Assembly (NCBI GenBank): GCA_029251465.1
Contig: JAQXDI010000025.1
Location: forward strand, 1-64,000
Source of the DNA: Ascidiaceihabitans sp.
GTDB taxonomy: Bacteria; Pseudomonadota; Alphaproteobacteria; Rhodobacterales; Rhodobacteraceae
Direction of reading: 5' to 3'
Length of the DNA: 64,000 bases
Shown here: positions 1 to 7,821 of the stretch, piece after piece
How the letters are laid out: each line of letters starts with the position of its first letter
Numbering within the stretch: position 1 is the stretch's first letter
Made by a program: the position numbers and the translations under genes
The notes under the pieces: model-generated
What the model was told of the DNA's origin: nothing
The model's database searches: none
The model's input: the letters and a program-made list of their open reading frames with translations, nothing else

Positions 1-1
1 C

Positions 2-178
2 TTCATCGTAAATCTCCTCAGATATCTTGCCGAGAAAATTCTACTTTTGAACACCGCTAATTTTAGGGGGGATTACCAGGATGTCTGCAATGTATCTAAG
101 TTATCCATTTCTACGGCACTCGGTATTGAGGGAACCGTCGGTGATTGGGTCATCCGAATGTTAAGCGAACAAGAGTAA
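2..178 (+). CDS. C-terminal end of an unrecognised protein (5' end outside window)
   Basis: An open frame runs from the window edge to a TAA at 176-178 with no internal stop, giving 58 residues that end in GDWVIRMLSEQE. The composition is noticeably more AT-rich than the genes further in. The tail is mostly helical-looking with no recognisable motif. The start lies before base 1. It could be a chance open frame, but the length and the protein-like composition favour the 3' end of a real gene, perhaps horizontally acquired. No function is proposed. Confidence 0.4.
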   Translation, partial: FIVNLLRYLAEKILLLNTANFRGDYQDVCNVSKLSISTALGIEGTVGDWVIRMLSEQE

Positions 179-287
179 TCCTTCTCAATGGAACATACTC
201 CTAACCCTTCTAGACTGTTCCGCGAAGAGAAAATCATACAAACTTTCCCCCTCAAAACCACCAACCCTTACTACCATATCCTTACCC

Positions 288-746
288 ATGAAACGTAGAA
301 CCTCTATCGCCTCCGTCTCCGCTTTGTTTGCGGCGCCTGCTATGCCTTTGGCTGCGGCCTCTTCAGCGGTGCCAGCCACCCTCACCCAACATTTTGCCAA
401 GGCCAAGTTGCTCGCCCGTTGCCATGACCGTGCATCGCCTGAGATGTTCATGCGCCTGATGAAGCTCGACGGGGACACCGCCCGTGGCGGGTTCAACCTG
501 CTGCAAGACAAAGGTGTGATCGGCAATGGCATCGACGGGATCACCCGCGCGATCAATCCGCTGAACACCCATTGCGTCCCGAACGAGGCCGTGCGGGCAA
601 CGGACTTGGCGAAAATGGCATCTGACATCGCAAAGCGCGTGCGTGACATGGCCAAACGGCGGCTGGAAGCTGTTGAAAAAGAACTGGCAGACGATGCGCC
701 AGAGCCAGAAACCAGCGATCCCGAGCCCCCGAAGGCCGACGCTTAG
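288..746 (+). CDS. Hypothetical exported protein, 152 aa
   Basis: The N-terminus MKRRTSIASVSALFAAPAMP is a basic-hydrophobic segment that looks like a signal peptide, similar in style to the neighbouring L,D-transpeptidase signal. The mature part is helical, and the last 40 residues are rich in Lys/Glu, Asp and Pro. Third codon positions are mostly G or C, as in the clear genes around it, which supports coding. No good ribosome-binding site precedes the ATG at 288, so the start is uncertain. I do not recognise a family. Antisense open frames over the same bases look less protein-like. Confidence 0.6.
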   Translation: MKRRTSIASVSALFAAPAMPLAAASSAVPATLTQHFAKAKLLARCHDRASPEMFMRLMKLDGDTARGGFNLLQDKGVIGNGIDGITRAINPLNTHCVPNEAVRATDLAKMASDIAKRVRDMAKRRLEAVEKELADDAPEPETSDPEPPKADA

Positions 747-1072
747 GACGGTTTGCCGCAGACCCACACGCAACACACGATGCGTTAACCGGTCGCTAAG
801 GTACGTTAATATTTTGATAAATTATCTAAATAATTCAACACGTCAGGCGATGCCACACAAATAAATTTACCTCAGCGAAACCCTGCTCAAAACCGCCCCT
901 TCAGGACGTACCCCTTGCAAGAATCGCTTACAGGTGTCATATAGATTAATGCAAACGTTATTCTTTTTCGACCCACTGTCTCGTTTATTCGGCTTCAGTC
1001 TATCGATCACAGACCGACCACGCCGGGCCATCGCACTCTCGCGGATGGCATATAAACTTGGAGACTACGGAT
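747..1072. other. Intergenic region containing the leader of the cold-shock gene
   Basis: About 325 bases without a gene. The first half is AT-rich. A possible promoter for the cold-shock gene reads TTGCAA (915-920) and TATAGA (940-945), but the 19-bp spacing is long and the match modest. This would leave an untranslated leader of roughly 120 bases, which is usual for cold-shock genes. A purine-rich TTGGAGAC (1057-1064) serves as ribosome-binding site. I see no tRNA, no small-RNA signature and no strong hairpin here. Confidence 0.35.
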
Positions 1073-1279
1073 ATGGCTACTGGCACCGTAAAATGGTTCA
1101 ACACAACTAAAGGCTTCGGCTTTATCGCACCTGACGGCGGCTCTAAAGATGTGTTTGTACACATTTCTGCTGTTGAGCGCGCAGGCCTGACAGGCTTGGC
1201 TGACAACCAAAAAGTAACATTCGACATCGAAGCTGGCCGTGACGGTCGCGAATCTGCGACAAACATCGCACTTGCATAA
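1073..1279 (+). CDS. Cold-shock protein, CspA family, 68 aa
   Basis: Single cold-shock domain (OB fold) that binds single-stranded RNA/DNA and acts as an RNA chaperone in the cytoplasm. The start [10 protein letters not shown] is chosen at 1073 because it matches the family N-terminus and follows TTGGAGAC; an in-frame ATG at 1058 would add five atypical residues. RNP1 is KGFGFI (residues 13-18) and RNP2 is VFVHI (27-31), both intact. Length is normal for the family. It is monocistronic: an intrinsic terminator follows about 45 bases after the stop. Confidence 0.95.
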   Translation: MATGTVKWFNTTKGFGFIAPDGGSKDVFVHISAVERAGLTGLADNQKVTFDIEAGRDGRESATNIALA

Positions 1280-1323
1280 GCTTTGTATCTGACCTGATCA
1301 CAGGTCTGTTACACGACAAATTG

Positions 1324-1356
1324 ACCGGCTCTTCTGTTAGGAGGGCCGGTTTTTTG
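1324..1356 (+). terminator. Rho-independent terminator of the cold-shock gene
   Basis: ACCGGC (1324-1329) pairs with GCCGGT (1345-1350), with extra pairing possible inside the loop, followed by a run of T residues (1350-1355). It ends the cold-shock transcript before the L,D-transpeptidase gene. Confidence 0.8.
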
Positions 1357-1429
1357 TTGCTTAGGGTTGCCTAATCAACGGAAAATAGCTGTAATTTCAA
1401 CAGTCATTTTTCCAGTCAAGGAGCACCCC

Positions 1430-1981
1430 ATGCGCCGCCGTACCTTTATCGCAAGCGCGCTTGCAACAGCCACTTTGCCACACGTTCTGTCTGCTCAAAC
1501 GACGGTGTTTGATCCGACCCCACAAGAGGTGCGCATCAAAAAGAGCTTTGCCCCCGGTCAAATGCTGATCCTGCCCCGCAGCTACTACCTGTATTTCGTC
1601 ACCGAGGAACGCAAAGCGATCCGCTACGGCGTTGGCGTTGGGCGCGCAGGGCTGGAGTTCACCGGCACGGCATCAATTGATGTGAAAAAAGAATGGCCAA
1701 CGTGGCGCCCCACGAACGAAATGATCGAACGGGACCCAAAGGCCTACGCCCGCTTTATCGGCAACACCGACGCGCAACCGGGTGGTCCGTCCAACCCGCT
1801 GGGTGCCCGCGCGCTGTATTTGTTCCAAAACGGCAAGGACACGTATTTCCGCATTCACGGCACGACGCAGCCGGACTCCATTGGGAAATCGGTGTCCAAC
1901 GGCTGCATCCGTATGCTGAACGAGCACGTCAAAGACCTGTATGAACGGGTGCCTTTGGGTACGGTCGTCACAGTTCTTTAA
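1430..1981 (+). CDS. L,D-transpeptidase, YkuD/ErfK family, exported, 183 aa
   Basis: Periplasmic enzyme of the YkuD fold, which forms 3-3 peptidoglycan crosslinks or attaches proteins to the wall using an active-site cysteine. The family signature is present: HGT at residues 143-145 and SNGCIRM with catalytic Cys159. The N-terminus MRRRTFIASALATATLPHVL is a signal peptide with a twin-arginine-like start. The ATG at 1430 is chosen because AAGGAG lies at 1418-1423 at ideal distance; an upstream in-frame start at 1367 would put about 20 residues before the signal peptide. No LysM or other wall-binding domain is present. Confidence 0.93.
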   Translation: MRRRTFIASALATATLPHVLSAQTTVFDPTPQEVRIKKSFAPGQMLILPRSYYLYFVTEERKAIRYGVGVGRAGLEFTGTASIDVKKEWPTWRPTNEMIERDPKAYARFIGNTDAQPGGPSNPLGARALYLFQNGKDTYFRIHGTTQPDSIGKSVSNGCIRMLNEHVKDLYERVPLGTVVTVL

Positions 1982-1987
1982 ACGGCC

Positions 1988-2230
1988 TTAGGCCGCGTTG
2001 GCTTTTTCTTCGATCGCAGCTGTGGGGGCTGGCAGGGCCAATGCCTCGTCCGGCATCTGATCGGGCAATGCCAATTCGATTGCGCCAGTTTCAGGATCAA
2101 ATGTGATCATGGGTTTAACGGACAAACCCGACACCACCTCATTCACCTCGGCCAAGGCCCGCGTGATTGTTTCCCGCTGGGTTTCATTTGGCTTGGTTGC
2201 TGCGAATTTTTCAAATAGCTGCTTAAACAT
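1988..2230 (-). CDS. Small hypothetical protein, 80 aa
   Basis: A short acidic protein beginning MFKQLFEKFAATKPNETQRE. Start at 2230 is supported by a GAGGGG-type ribosome-binding site in the correct place; longer versions of the frame run into the upstream intergenic region. The N-terminal half is probably helical and the tail is rich in Ala, Pro and Glu (ALPAPTAAIEEKANAA). No signal peptide or transmembrane segment. It ends 7 bases from the stop of the convergent L,D-transpeptidase gene. I do not recognise the family. Confidence 0.65.
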   Translation of the reverse strand: MFKQLFEKFAATKPNETQRETITRALAEVNEVVSGLSVKPMITFDPETGAIELALPDQMPDEALALPAPTAAIEEKANAA

Positions 2231-2385
2231 CGTTATCCCCTCAGTTTTGAACGTCGACCCATTATGCCACACCGCGTAGGTAGTCTCAGGGGAAAGAGGC
2301 CGCGCACGTCCCCATGGATGGGTGCAAACAAAAAGGGCCAGCGCAGTGCGCCAGCCCTTTGGTATTGTGTTCAGAACGGTTGAAG

Positions 2386-3375
2386 TTACTTCAACGCTTT
2401 GTCGCTGATCACATGCGTCCACGCGCCCTCAGGGGCTGCGGTGATCACGGGATCAGATCCACCAGACAACAACGCGGCAACTGTGCGCTCGTAGTCGGCC
2501 GGGTCCAACGCGCCGTTGCTGCCTGCTGTCAGCTTGGCAACTTCGCCCATCATACGGCGCTGGTGCTTTTCGGTTTGGGCACCGGATGCATCGTTTTCAA
2601 GAACGATATCTGCGGCCTCATCCGGGTTTGCCTCGGCGTATTTCCAACCCTTCATGGACGCCCGCACAAAGCGGACCATTTTGTCCTCGAATGCCGCATC
2701 AGCCAGCTTGTCCTCAAGAACGTACAAGCCATCCTCTAGCGTCGCGACGCCCTGTTCTTCGTATTTAAAGACGTTCAGATCGTCAGCTGTCAGACCCGCA
2801 TCGATGATCTGCCAATATTCGTTGTATGTCATTGTCGACACGCACGCCGCTTGGCCTTGCAAGATCGGATCAACGTTAAAGCCTTGCTTTAGAACTGTGA
2901 CGCCGTCTGCACCGCCTTCGGTTGGGATGCCCAGTTTACTCATCCAGCTGAGGAACGGGAATTCGTTGCCAAAGAACCAAACGCCCAGTGTTTTGCCCGG
3001 GAAATCTGCCGTTGTCTCAACGCCTGCGTCCTTGCGGCAGGTCAGCATCATGCCCGACGATTTGAACGGCTGCGCGATGTTCACCATCGGCAATCCTTTT
3101 TCGCGCGCGGCCAAAGCGGATGGCATCCAGTCGACGGTAACGTCAGCGCCACCACCGGCCAAAACTTGGGTCGGGGCAATGTCCGGGCCACCGGGTTTGA
3201 TCGTGACGTTCAGGTCTTCTTCGTCGTAAAACCCTTTGTCTAATGCAACGTAGTAGCCGGCAAACTGCGCTTGCGTGACCCATTTCAGTTGCAGTGTCAC
3301 GTCGTCAGCCGCTTGCGCGAACGTGCCCATGACACTCAGCGCCGTAGCAGCGGCGACTTGTCCAAAAATCTTCAT
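2386..3375 (-). CDS. ABC transporter substrate-binding protein, NMT1/THI5 (SsuA-like) family
   Basis: Periplasmic binding protein of an importer encoded by the next three upstream genes. It has a signal peptide (MKIFGQVAAATALSVMGTFAQA, written here as residues 1-22) and then the NMT1/THI5-type start TLQLKWVTQAQFAGYYVALD with KGFYDEEDL, typical of binders for pyrimidine-like or sulfonate ligands. Length (329 aa) is normal. The ribosome-binding site is AGGAGA. It is the last gene of a minus-strand operon with dihydropyrimidinase, so a pyrimidine, dihydropyrimidine or hydantoin ligand is inferred, not shown. Confidence 0.9.
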   Translation of the reverse strand: MKIFGQVAAATALSVMGTFAQAADDVTLQLKWVTQAQFAGYYVALDKGFYDEEDLNVTIKPGGPDIAPTQVLAGGGADVTVDWMPSALAAREKGLPMVNIAQPFKSSGMMLTCRKDAGVETTADFPGKTLGVWFFGNEFPFLSWMSKLGIPTEGGADGVTVLKQGFNVDPILQGQAACVSTMTYNEYWQIIDAGLTADDLNVFKYEEQGVATLEDGLYVLEDKLADAAFEDKMVRFVRASMKGWKYAEANPDEAADIVLENDASGAQTEKHQRRMMGEVAKLTAGSNGALDPADYERTVAALLSGGSDPVITAAPEGAWTHVISDKALK

Positions 3376-3412
3376 TTTTCTTCTCTCCTAGTTGGTTTCA
3401 GTTTTTTATTAT

Positions 3413-4261
3413 TCAATTGGCCCGCCCGCGTTGGGACGGATGCCAAAACGTGACGGCCTTTTCGATCAAAGCAATAGCACCATAAAACGTCGAGCCTGCG
3501 ATGGCTGCAACCACGATTTCTGCCCACACCAGATCCAGAGCAAGTTGGCCCACTGAGGTCGAGATGCGAAACCCCATACCCCTGATCGGCGAACCAAAGA
3601 ATTCCGCAACAATCGCGCCAATCAGCGCAAGCGTAGAGGCAATCTTGAGCCCGTTAAAGATGAACGGCATGGCCGCAGGCAGGCGCAGCTTGATCAGCGT
3701 CGTCCACTTGCTGGCACCGTAGGTATGCATCAAATCACGTTGCATCGCATCGCTGGCTTGCAGGCCTTGCACCGTGTTCACCAGCACGGGAAAGAACACC
3801 ATGACCACGACAACTGCAGCCTTGGATTGCCAGTCAAATCCGAACCACATCACAAGGATCGGCGCCATGCCAACAATCGGCAACGCCGCCACAAAATTAC
3901 CGACAGGCAGAAGCCCGCGTTTTAGAAAATCAAACCGGTCCATTGCGATGGCTAGCAAAAATGCCGACCCGCAACCGATGACGTAGCCGCTTAGCGCGCC
4001 CTTGATGACGGTCTGCACAAAGTCGACCCAAAGGATCGAGGTCGAGTGTGCAAATCTGATCGCAATGGCGGACGGGGTCGGCAGCAAAATCGGGCTGATT
4101 TCAAATCCGCGTACGATGCCTTCCCAGATGCCGATCAAGGTAAGCCCGAAAATGACCGGCACGATCAGCGACAATAACCGCGATTTGGGCAGCTGTGACA
4201 AGCGGACGTTCAACATCCATCCTGCGATCCAGATCACCACAGCAAAAATCAACCACCCCAT
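3413..4261 (-). CDS. ABC transporter permease (SsuC/TauC-like), 282 aa
   Basis: Inner-membrane permease of the pyrimidine-type importer. The sequence has about six hydrophobic segments and the BPD-type cytoplasmic loop around DAMQRDLMHTYGASKWTTLIKLRLPAAMPFI, where the EAA-like stretch (YGASKWTTLIKLRLP) contacts the ATPase. Its ATG overlaps the stop of the upstream permease by one base (TGATG at 4259-4263), so translation is probably coupled. The two permeases differ clearly in sequence, suggesting a heterodimeric channel. Confidence 0.9.
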   Translation of the reverse strand: MGWLIFAVVIWIAGWMLNVRLSQLPKSRLLSLIVPVIFGLTLIGIWEGIVRGFEISPILLPTPSAIAIRFAHSTSILWVDFVQTVIKGALSGYVIGCGSAFLLAIAMDRFDFLKRGLLPVGNFVAALPIVGMAPILVMWFGFDWQSKAAVVVVMVFFPVLVNTVQGLQASDAMQRDLMHTYGASKWTTLIKLRLPAAMPFIFNGLKIASTLALIGAIVAEFFGSPIRGMGFRISTSVGQLALDLVWAEIVVAAIAGSTFYGAIALIEKAVTFWHPSQRGRAN

Positions 4262-5124
4262 CAGGACATCCCCATCCGGCGCAGCATCACACGTTGCACA
4301 ACTCCGATGATCGCAACAAGGCTCGCAGCCAGTGCTGCTGCCATGATTAACGCAGACCAGATTTGAATGGTTTGCCCGTAATAGCTGCCGGCCAACAAAC
4401 GTGCACCAAGGCCCGCAACCGCGCCTGTCGGCAATTCGCCAACAATGGCACCCACAAGGGATGCGGCCATCGCGATCTTAAGCGAGGTAAAGAAATACGG
4501 CATCGACGACGGCAGACGCAGCCGCCAAAACGTCTGTGCGCTTGATGCATTCCATGTGCGCATCTGATCCAGTTGCATCAGGTCAGGCGAGCGCAGCCCT
4601 TTGACCATGCCAACCACCACCGGAAAGAACGACAAGTACATCGAGATCATCGCCTTGGGCAGCAATCCCGAAATGCCAACCGCATTCAGAACCACAATGA
4701 TCATCGGCGCGACTGCCAAAATCGGGATCGTCTGGCTGGTGATCACCCACGGCATCACGCTCATGTCCATCGTGCGGTTGTAGACGATTCCGACAGCCAA
4801 AAGGGTCCCAAACACCGTGCCCATTGCAAATCCTAACAAGGTCGCGCTGAGCGTGATCCACGAATGATAGATCAGCGAACGTTTCGACGTGATTTTCTTT
4901 TCGACCGTCGTCTTCCATATTTCACGGCCCACTTGGTGCGGGGCAGGTAGTTTGGGTTTGTCTTGCGACCACGTGTCCGAAATCAGCTGCGACGTGCTCA
5001 GCGTCACGTCTGCGCGCTTGGCCTTGTCATAGGCCCAGGCAGAGTTCAGAAAAATTGCGGCCACGTACCAGATCGCGAAAATCGCGACCACAACGGTCAG
5101 GACTGGAACAAAAGCTTGCCTCAT
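4261..5124 (-). CDS. ABC transporter permease (SsuC/TauC-like), 287 aa
   Basis: Second inner-membrane permease of the same importer. It has an N-terminal transmembrane segment followed by a long polar stretch (about residues 30-85, including ISDTWSQDKPKLPAPHQVG) and then five or so membrane segments. The ATPase-contact loop reads LMQLDQMRTWNASSAQTFWRLRLPSS, again EAA-like. It sits between the ATPase gene (6-base gap) and the other permease (1-base overlap). The polar N-terminal segment is absent from the partner permease and may face the periplasm. Confidence 0.9.
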   Translation of the reverse strand: MRQAFVPVLTVVVAIFAIWYVAAIFLNSAWAYDKAKRADVTLSTSQLISDTWSQDKPKLPAPHQVGREIWKTTVEKKITSKRSLIYHSWITLSATLLGFAMGTVFGTLLAVGIVYNRTMDMSVMPWVITSQTIPILAVAPMIIVVLNAVGISGLLPKAMISMYLSFFPVVVGMVKGLRSPDLMQLDQMRTWNASSAQTFWRLRLPSSMPYFFTSLKIAMAASLVGAIVGELPTGAVAGLGARLLAGSYYGQTIQIWSALIMAAALAASLVAIIGVVQRVMLRRMGMS

Positions 5125-5130
5125 GCGCGT

Positions 5131-5946
5131 TCACTCATCTGCGTGGCCTGCGCGCAGCCCGTCACGCACCCGGTGCGCGATTTCCAGAAATTCCGGACTG
5201 TCGCGAATATCCAGCGGGCGCTCCTTGGGCAACGTGCTTTCGATCACGTCGGTGATCCGGCCGGGGCGCGGTGACATGACGACAATCTTGGTGCTCAGAT
5301 ACACCGCTTCGGGGATCGAGTGGGTGACAAAGGCGATGGTTTTTTCCGTCCGTGCCCACAGTTTCAACAGCTGTTCATTCAGGTGGTCACGCACGATTTC
5401 ATCCAGCGCGCCAAACGGTTCATCCATCAGTAGAATGTCAGCGTCAAAGGCCAAGGCCCGCGCGATAGAGGCGCGCTGCTGCATCCCACCAGACAGTTGC
5501 CACGGAAATTTGCGTTCAAATCCAGCCAGCTCAACAAGGTCCAGCACGCGCTCGACCCGCTCTTGCTGTTCGGCCTTAGAATAGCCCATGATTTCGAGCG
5601 GCAGGCTGATATTGCGGCCAATGCTGCGCCACGGATACAAACCTGCAGCCTGAAAAACATAGCCGTACGCACGCGCTTGGCGCGCTGCAGCCGGACTGAC
5701 GCCGTTCACCGAAATCGATCCGCCGGTGGGCTGCTCTAGATCCGCCATAACCCGCAGAAACGTGGTTTTCCCACAGCCGGACGGACCGATAAAGCTGACG
5801 AAATCACCCGCTTCGATGTCGAGCGACACGCCTTTCAGCGCATGCACAGGTCCGTCGTTGGTTTGAAATGTCAGGTCCAGATTATTGGCTGAAATCACAG
5901 GTGCCTGAGAGGCGGACTGCGCCGCCTCTGTGGTGCCGTTTTGCAT
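5131..5946 (-). CDS. ABC transporter ATP-binding protein, nitrate/sulfonate/taurine class
   Basis: Cytoplasmic ATPase that powers the importer. Walker A GPSGCGKT is at residues 54-61, the Q-loop glutamine at 99, the signature LSGGM at 151-155, Walker B ILLMDE at 171-176, and the switch histidine in FVTHS at 209. All catalytic elements are intact; 271 aa is usual. Its start codon directly follows the stop of dihydropyrimidinase (TAAATG), so the enzyme and transporter genes are one transcription unit. Regulation is inferred from the RutR-like site at 9107-9122 ahead of the operon. Confidence 0.93.
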   Translation of the reverse strand: MQNGTTEAAQSASQAPVISANNLDLTFQTNDGPVHALKGVSLDIEAGDFVSFIGPSGCGKTTFLRVMADLEQPTGGSISVNGVSPAAARQARAYGYVFQAAGLYPWRSIGRNISLPLEIMGYSKAEQQERVERVLDLVELAGFERKFPWQLSGGMQQRASIARALAFDADILLMDEPFGALDEIVRDHLNEQLLKLWARTEKTIAFVTHSIPEAVYLSTKIVVMSPRPGRITDVIESTLPKERPLDIRDSPEFLEIAHRVRDGLRAGHADE

Positions 5947-7407
5947 TTAGATCCCCGCTGGAATGTTCAAAGGATCGCGCTGGATCATTTTGGGTTTGGT
6001 CAGCTCTTTCCATTTTGACAATGCTAGGTTTGCCGATGGGAAAGCAGGGCGCGGCACGAATTTACCACGACCGGGTTGCGGTTGCGAATTCTGGCCCCAC
6101 GCCCAGATGACCTCGCCGCGTGACAGCGTGTAGCGCGACTGTGCAGCGACTTCAAAGCCCTCGAAGACGTTGTAATCTAACACAGAATGGTGATTGGCAG
6201 GGGAAATTGTTTTGGTAATTTTCGGATCCCAAACCACGATATCTGCATCGGCCCCTTCGACGATCGCGCCCTTTTTCGGATAGATGTTCAGGATTTTTGC
6301 CGCGTTGGTTGACGTCGCTGCCACAAACTCGTTTGGCGTCAGACGGCCGGTTTCGACCCCTTCGGTCCACAACACGGCGAGGCGTTCTTCTAGCCCGTTT
6401 GAACCGTTGGGAATGATCCGAAAATCGTTGCGGCCCGCGCGTTTTTGTTCGGTGTTGAACGCGGCGTGATCGGTCGCAACCACTTGCAATGACCCGGCCT
6501 GCAAACCAGCCCACAAGCTGTCTTGGTGGTCCTTAGACCGGAACGGCGGCGACATTACACGACGCGCAGCATGGTCCCAATCCTTGTTGAAATATTCGCT
6601 CTCGTCCAGCGTCAAAAACTGGATCAAAGGTTCGCCGTAAACCCGCATGCCCTTTTGACGGGCACGTCGGATTGCCTCGTGGGTTTGCTCGCATGACACG
6701 TGCACGATGTAGAGCGGCACGCCGGCGGTATCGGCGATGGTGATCGCGCGGTTGGCGGCCTCGCCTTCCAATTCCGGCGGGCGGGAATAGGCATGACCTT
6801 CGGGGCCTGTGATACCTTCGTTGAAATATTTCTCTTGCAGTTCGGCCACCAAATCGCCGTTCTCGGCGTGGACCATAGGCAGCGCGCCCAGCTCGGCACA
6901 GCGCTTGAACGAGGCGAACATTTCGTCGTCCTCGATCATCAACGCACCTTTGTAGGCCATGAAGTGTTTGAACGAATTCACGCCCATTTCAACCGCATCT
7001 TTCATGCCGTTGAACACGTCTTCGTTCCAGCCGGTGATAGCCATGTGGTAACCGACGTCAGAACAAATTTGCGGGGCGGATTTGCGGTGCCATTCGTTGA
7101 TCGCGTTCTTTAGATCACCGTCCGCGCCGGGCAGGCAGAAATCGACGACCATCGTGGTGCCACCAACGGCCGCAGCCCACGTGCCGCTTTCAAAAGTTTC
7201 CGCCGCCGTCGTGCCCATGAATGGCATTTCCAGATGCGTGTGCGGATCGATACCGCCCGGAATGACGTACGCGCCTTCCGCATCGATGTATTCATCGCCG
7301 GTCAAATCCTGACCGATCTGTTTGATCACTTCGCCTTCAATCAACACGTCCACTTTGTATGTGCGATCTGCTGTGCAAACCAAACCACCTTTGATCACTT
7401 TGCTCAT
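5947..7407 (-). CDS. hydA: Dihydropyrimidinase (D-hydantoinase), 486 aa
   Basis: Second enzyme of reductive pyrimidine breakdown; opens 5,6-dihydrouracil or dihydrothymine to the N-carbamoyl-beta-amino acid. Amidohydrolase fold with the binuclear metal site visible: H56 and H58 (DPHTHLEMP), the carboxylated lysine K153 (FMAYKG), H180 (MVHAENGD), H236 (YIVHVSC) and D313 (VATDHAAF). AGGAGA precedes the start. It lies between the M20 carbamoyl-amidohydrolase and the importer, and preA/preT for the first step lie 4 kb away, so the whole pathway is present. A hydantoinase role is a less likely alternative. Confidence 0.95.
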   Translation of the reverse strand: MSKVIKGGLVCTADRTYKVDVLIEGEVIKQIGQDLTGDEYIDAEGAYVIPGGIDPHTHLEMPFMGTTAAETFESGTWAAAVGGTTMVVDFCLPGADGDLKNAINEWHRKSAPQICSDVGYHMAITGWNEDVFNGMKDAVEMGVNSFKHFMAYKGALMIEDDEMFASFKRCAELGALPMVHAENGDLVAELQEKYFNEGITGPEGHAYSRPPELEGEAANRAITIADTAGVPLYIVHVSCEQTHEAIRRARQKGMRVYGEPLIQFLTLDESEYFNKDWDHAARRVMSPPFRSKDHQDSLWAGLQAGSLQVVATDHAAFNTEQKRAGRNDFRIIPNGSNGLEERLAVLWTEGVETGRLTPNEFVAATSTNAAKILNIYPKKGAIVEGADADIVVWDPKITKTISPANHHSVLDYNVFEGFEVAAQSRYTLSRGEVIWAWGQNSQPQPGRGKFVPRPAFPSANLALSKWKELTKPKMIQRDPLNIPAGI

Positions 7408-7440
7408 CTTGTCTCTCCTAGTCGGGCCCTGTCATTCGGA

Positions 7441-7472
7441 CCTCAAATATCTTGAGGATTGGGATAAATCCC
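7441..7472 (-). other. Two adjacent small inverted repeats between the 107-aa gene and hydA
   Basis: CCTCAA (7441-7446) pairs with TTGAGG (7452-7457), and GGGAT with ATCCC (7461-7472, 2-base loop). They sit in the 81-base gap of the operon mRNA, upstream of the hydA ribosome-binding site. They have no T-run and so are not typical terminators; they may be mRNA processing or stability elements. Confidence 0.35.
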
Positions 7473-7488
7473 CTGTGCACCCTCGTGA

Positions 7489-7812
7489 TTAAACGGACCC
7501 GTAGCAGCCCATGGCCGCCCCGTGCACGCCAACATCCAAGGGACCAAAATCGCTTTCCACACAGAGTGAAAAGTATCCGGCAATCGGCATAAACACCACG
7601 CGGTATGCACCGTCCGTGCGTGTCACGGTCCAACATGTTTGCGTAATACCGCCGCTAAAGTTCACTGTCGTTTCAAACGGATGCACCAAGGCTTGTTTGA
7701 ACGCATCCATATGGCGCAAATCGCGGTCCGTCTCGATGCGCGTATCATCGATTTCAACCTGGATCAGCGCCGTAATCCGCTGTTCGATGCTAAGGTCAAG
7801 GTCAAGCAACAT
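7489..7812 (-). CDS. Conserved-looking hypothetical protein in the pyrimidine operon, 107 aa
   Basis: A soluble protein without signal or membrane segments, beginning MLLDLDLSIEQRITALIQVE. The second half reads like a beta-rich sandwich (TTVNFSGGITQTCWTVTR, YRVVFMPIAGYFSLCVES). It sits 9 bases after the amidohydrolase stop and 81 bases before hydA, same strand, so it is almost certainly co-transcribed with pyrimidine breakdown genes. I recognise no domain. A substrate-binding, chaperone or small regulatory role is conceivable from context only. Confidence 0.75.
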   Translation of the reverse strand: MLLDLDLSIEQRITALIQVEIDDTRIETDRDLRHMDAFKQALVHPFETTVNFSGGITQTCWTVTRTDGAYRVVFMPIAGYFSLCVESDFGPLDVGVHGAAMGCYGSV

Positions 7813-7821
7813 TGGTGTGCC

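Noticed and set aside
185-776. Two minus-strand frames over the small exported protein gene (185-655 and 363-776)
   Set aside because: The plus frame has a signal peptide and G/C-ending codons; the opposite frames lack both.
2516-3229. 237-codon plus-strand frame over the substrate-binding protein
   Set aside because: Shadow of a GC-rich gene; Ser/Pro/Arg-rich with no ribosome-binding site or domain.
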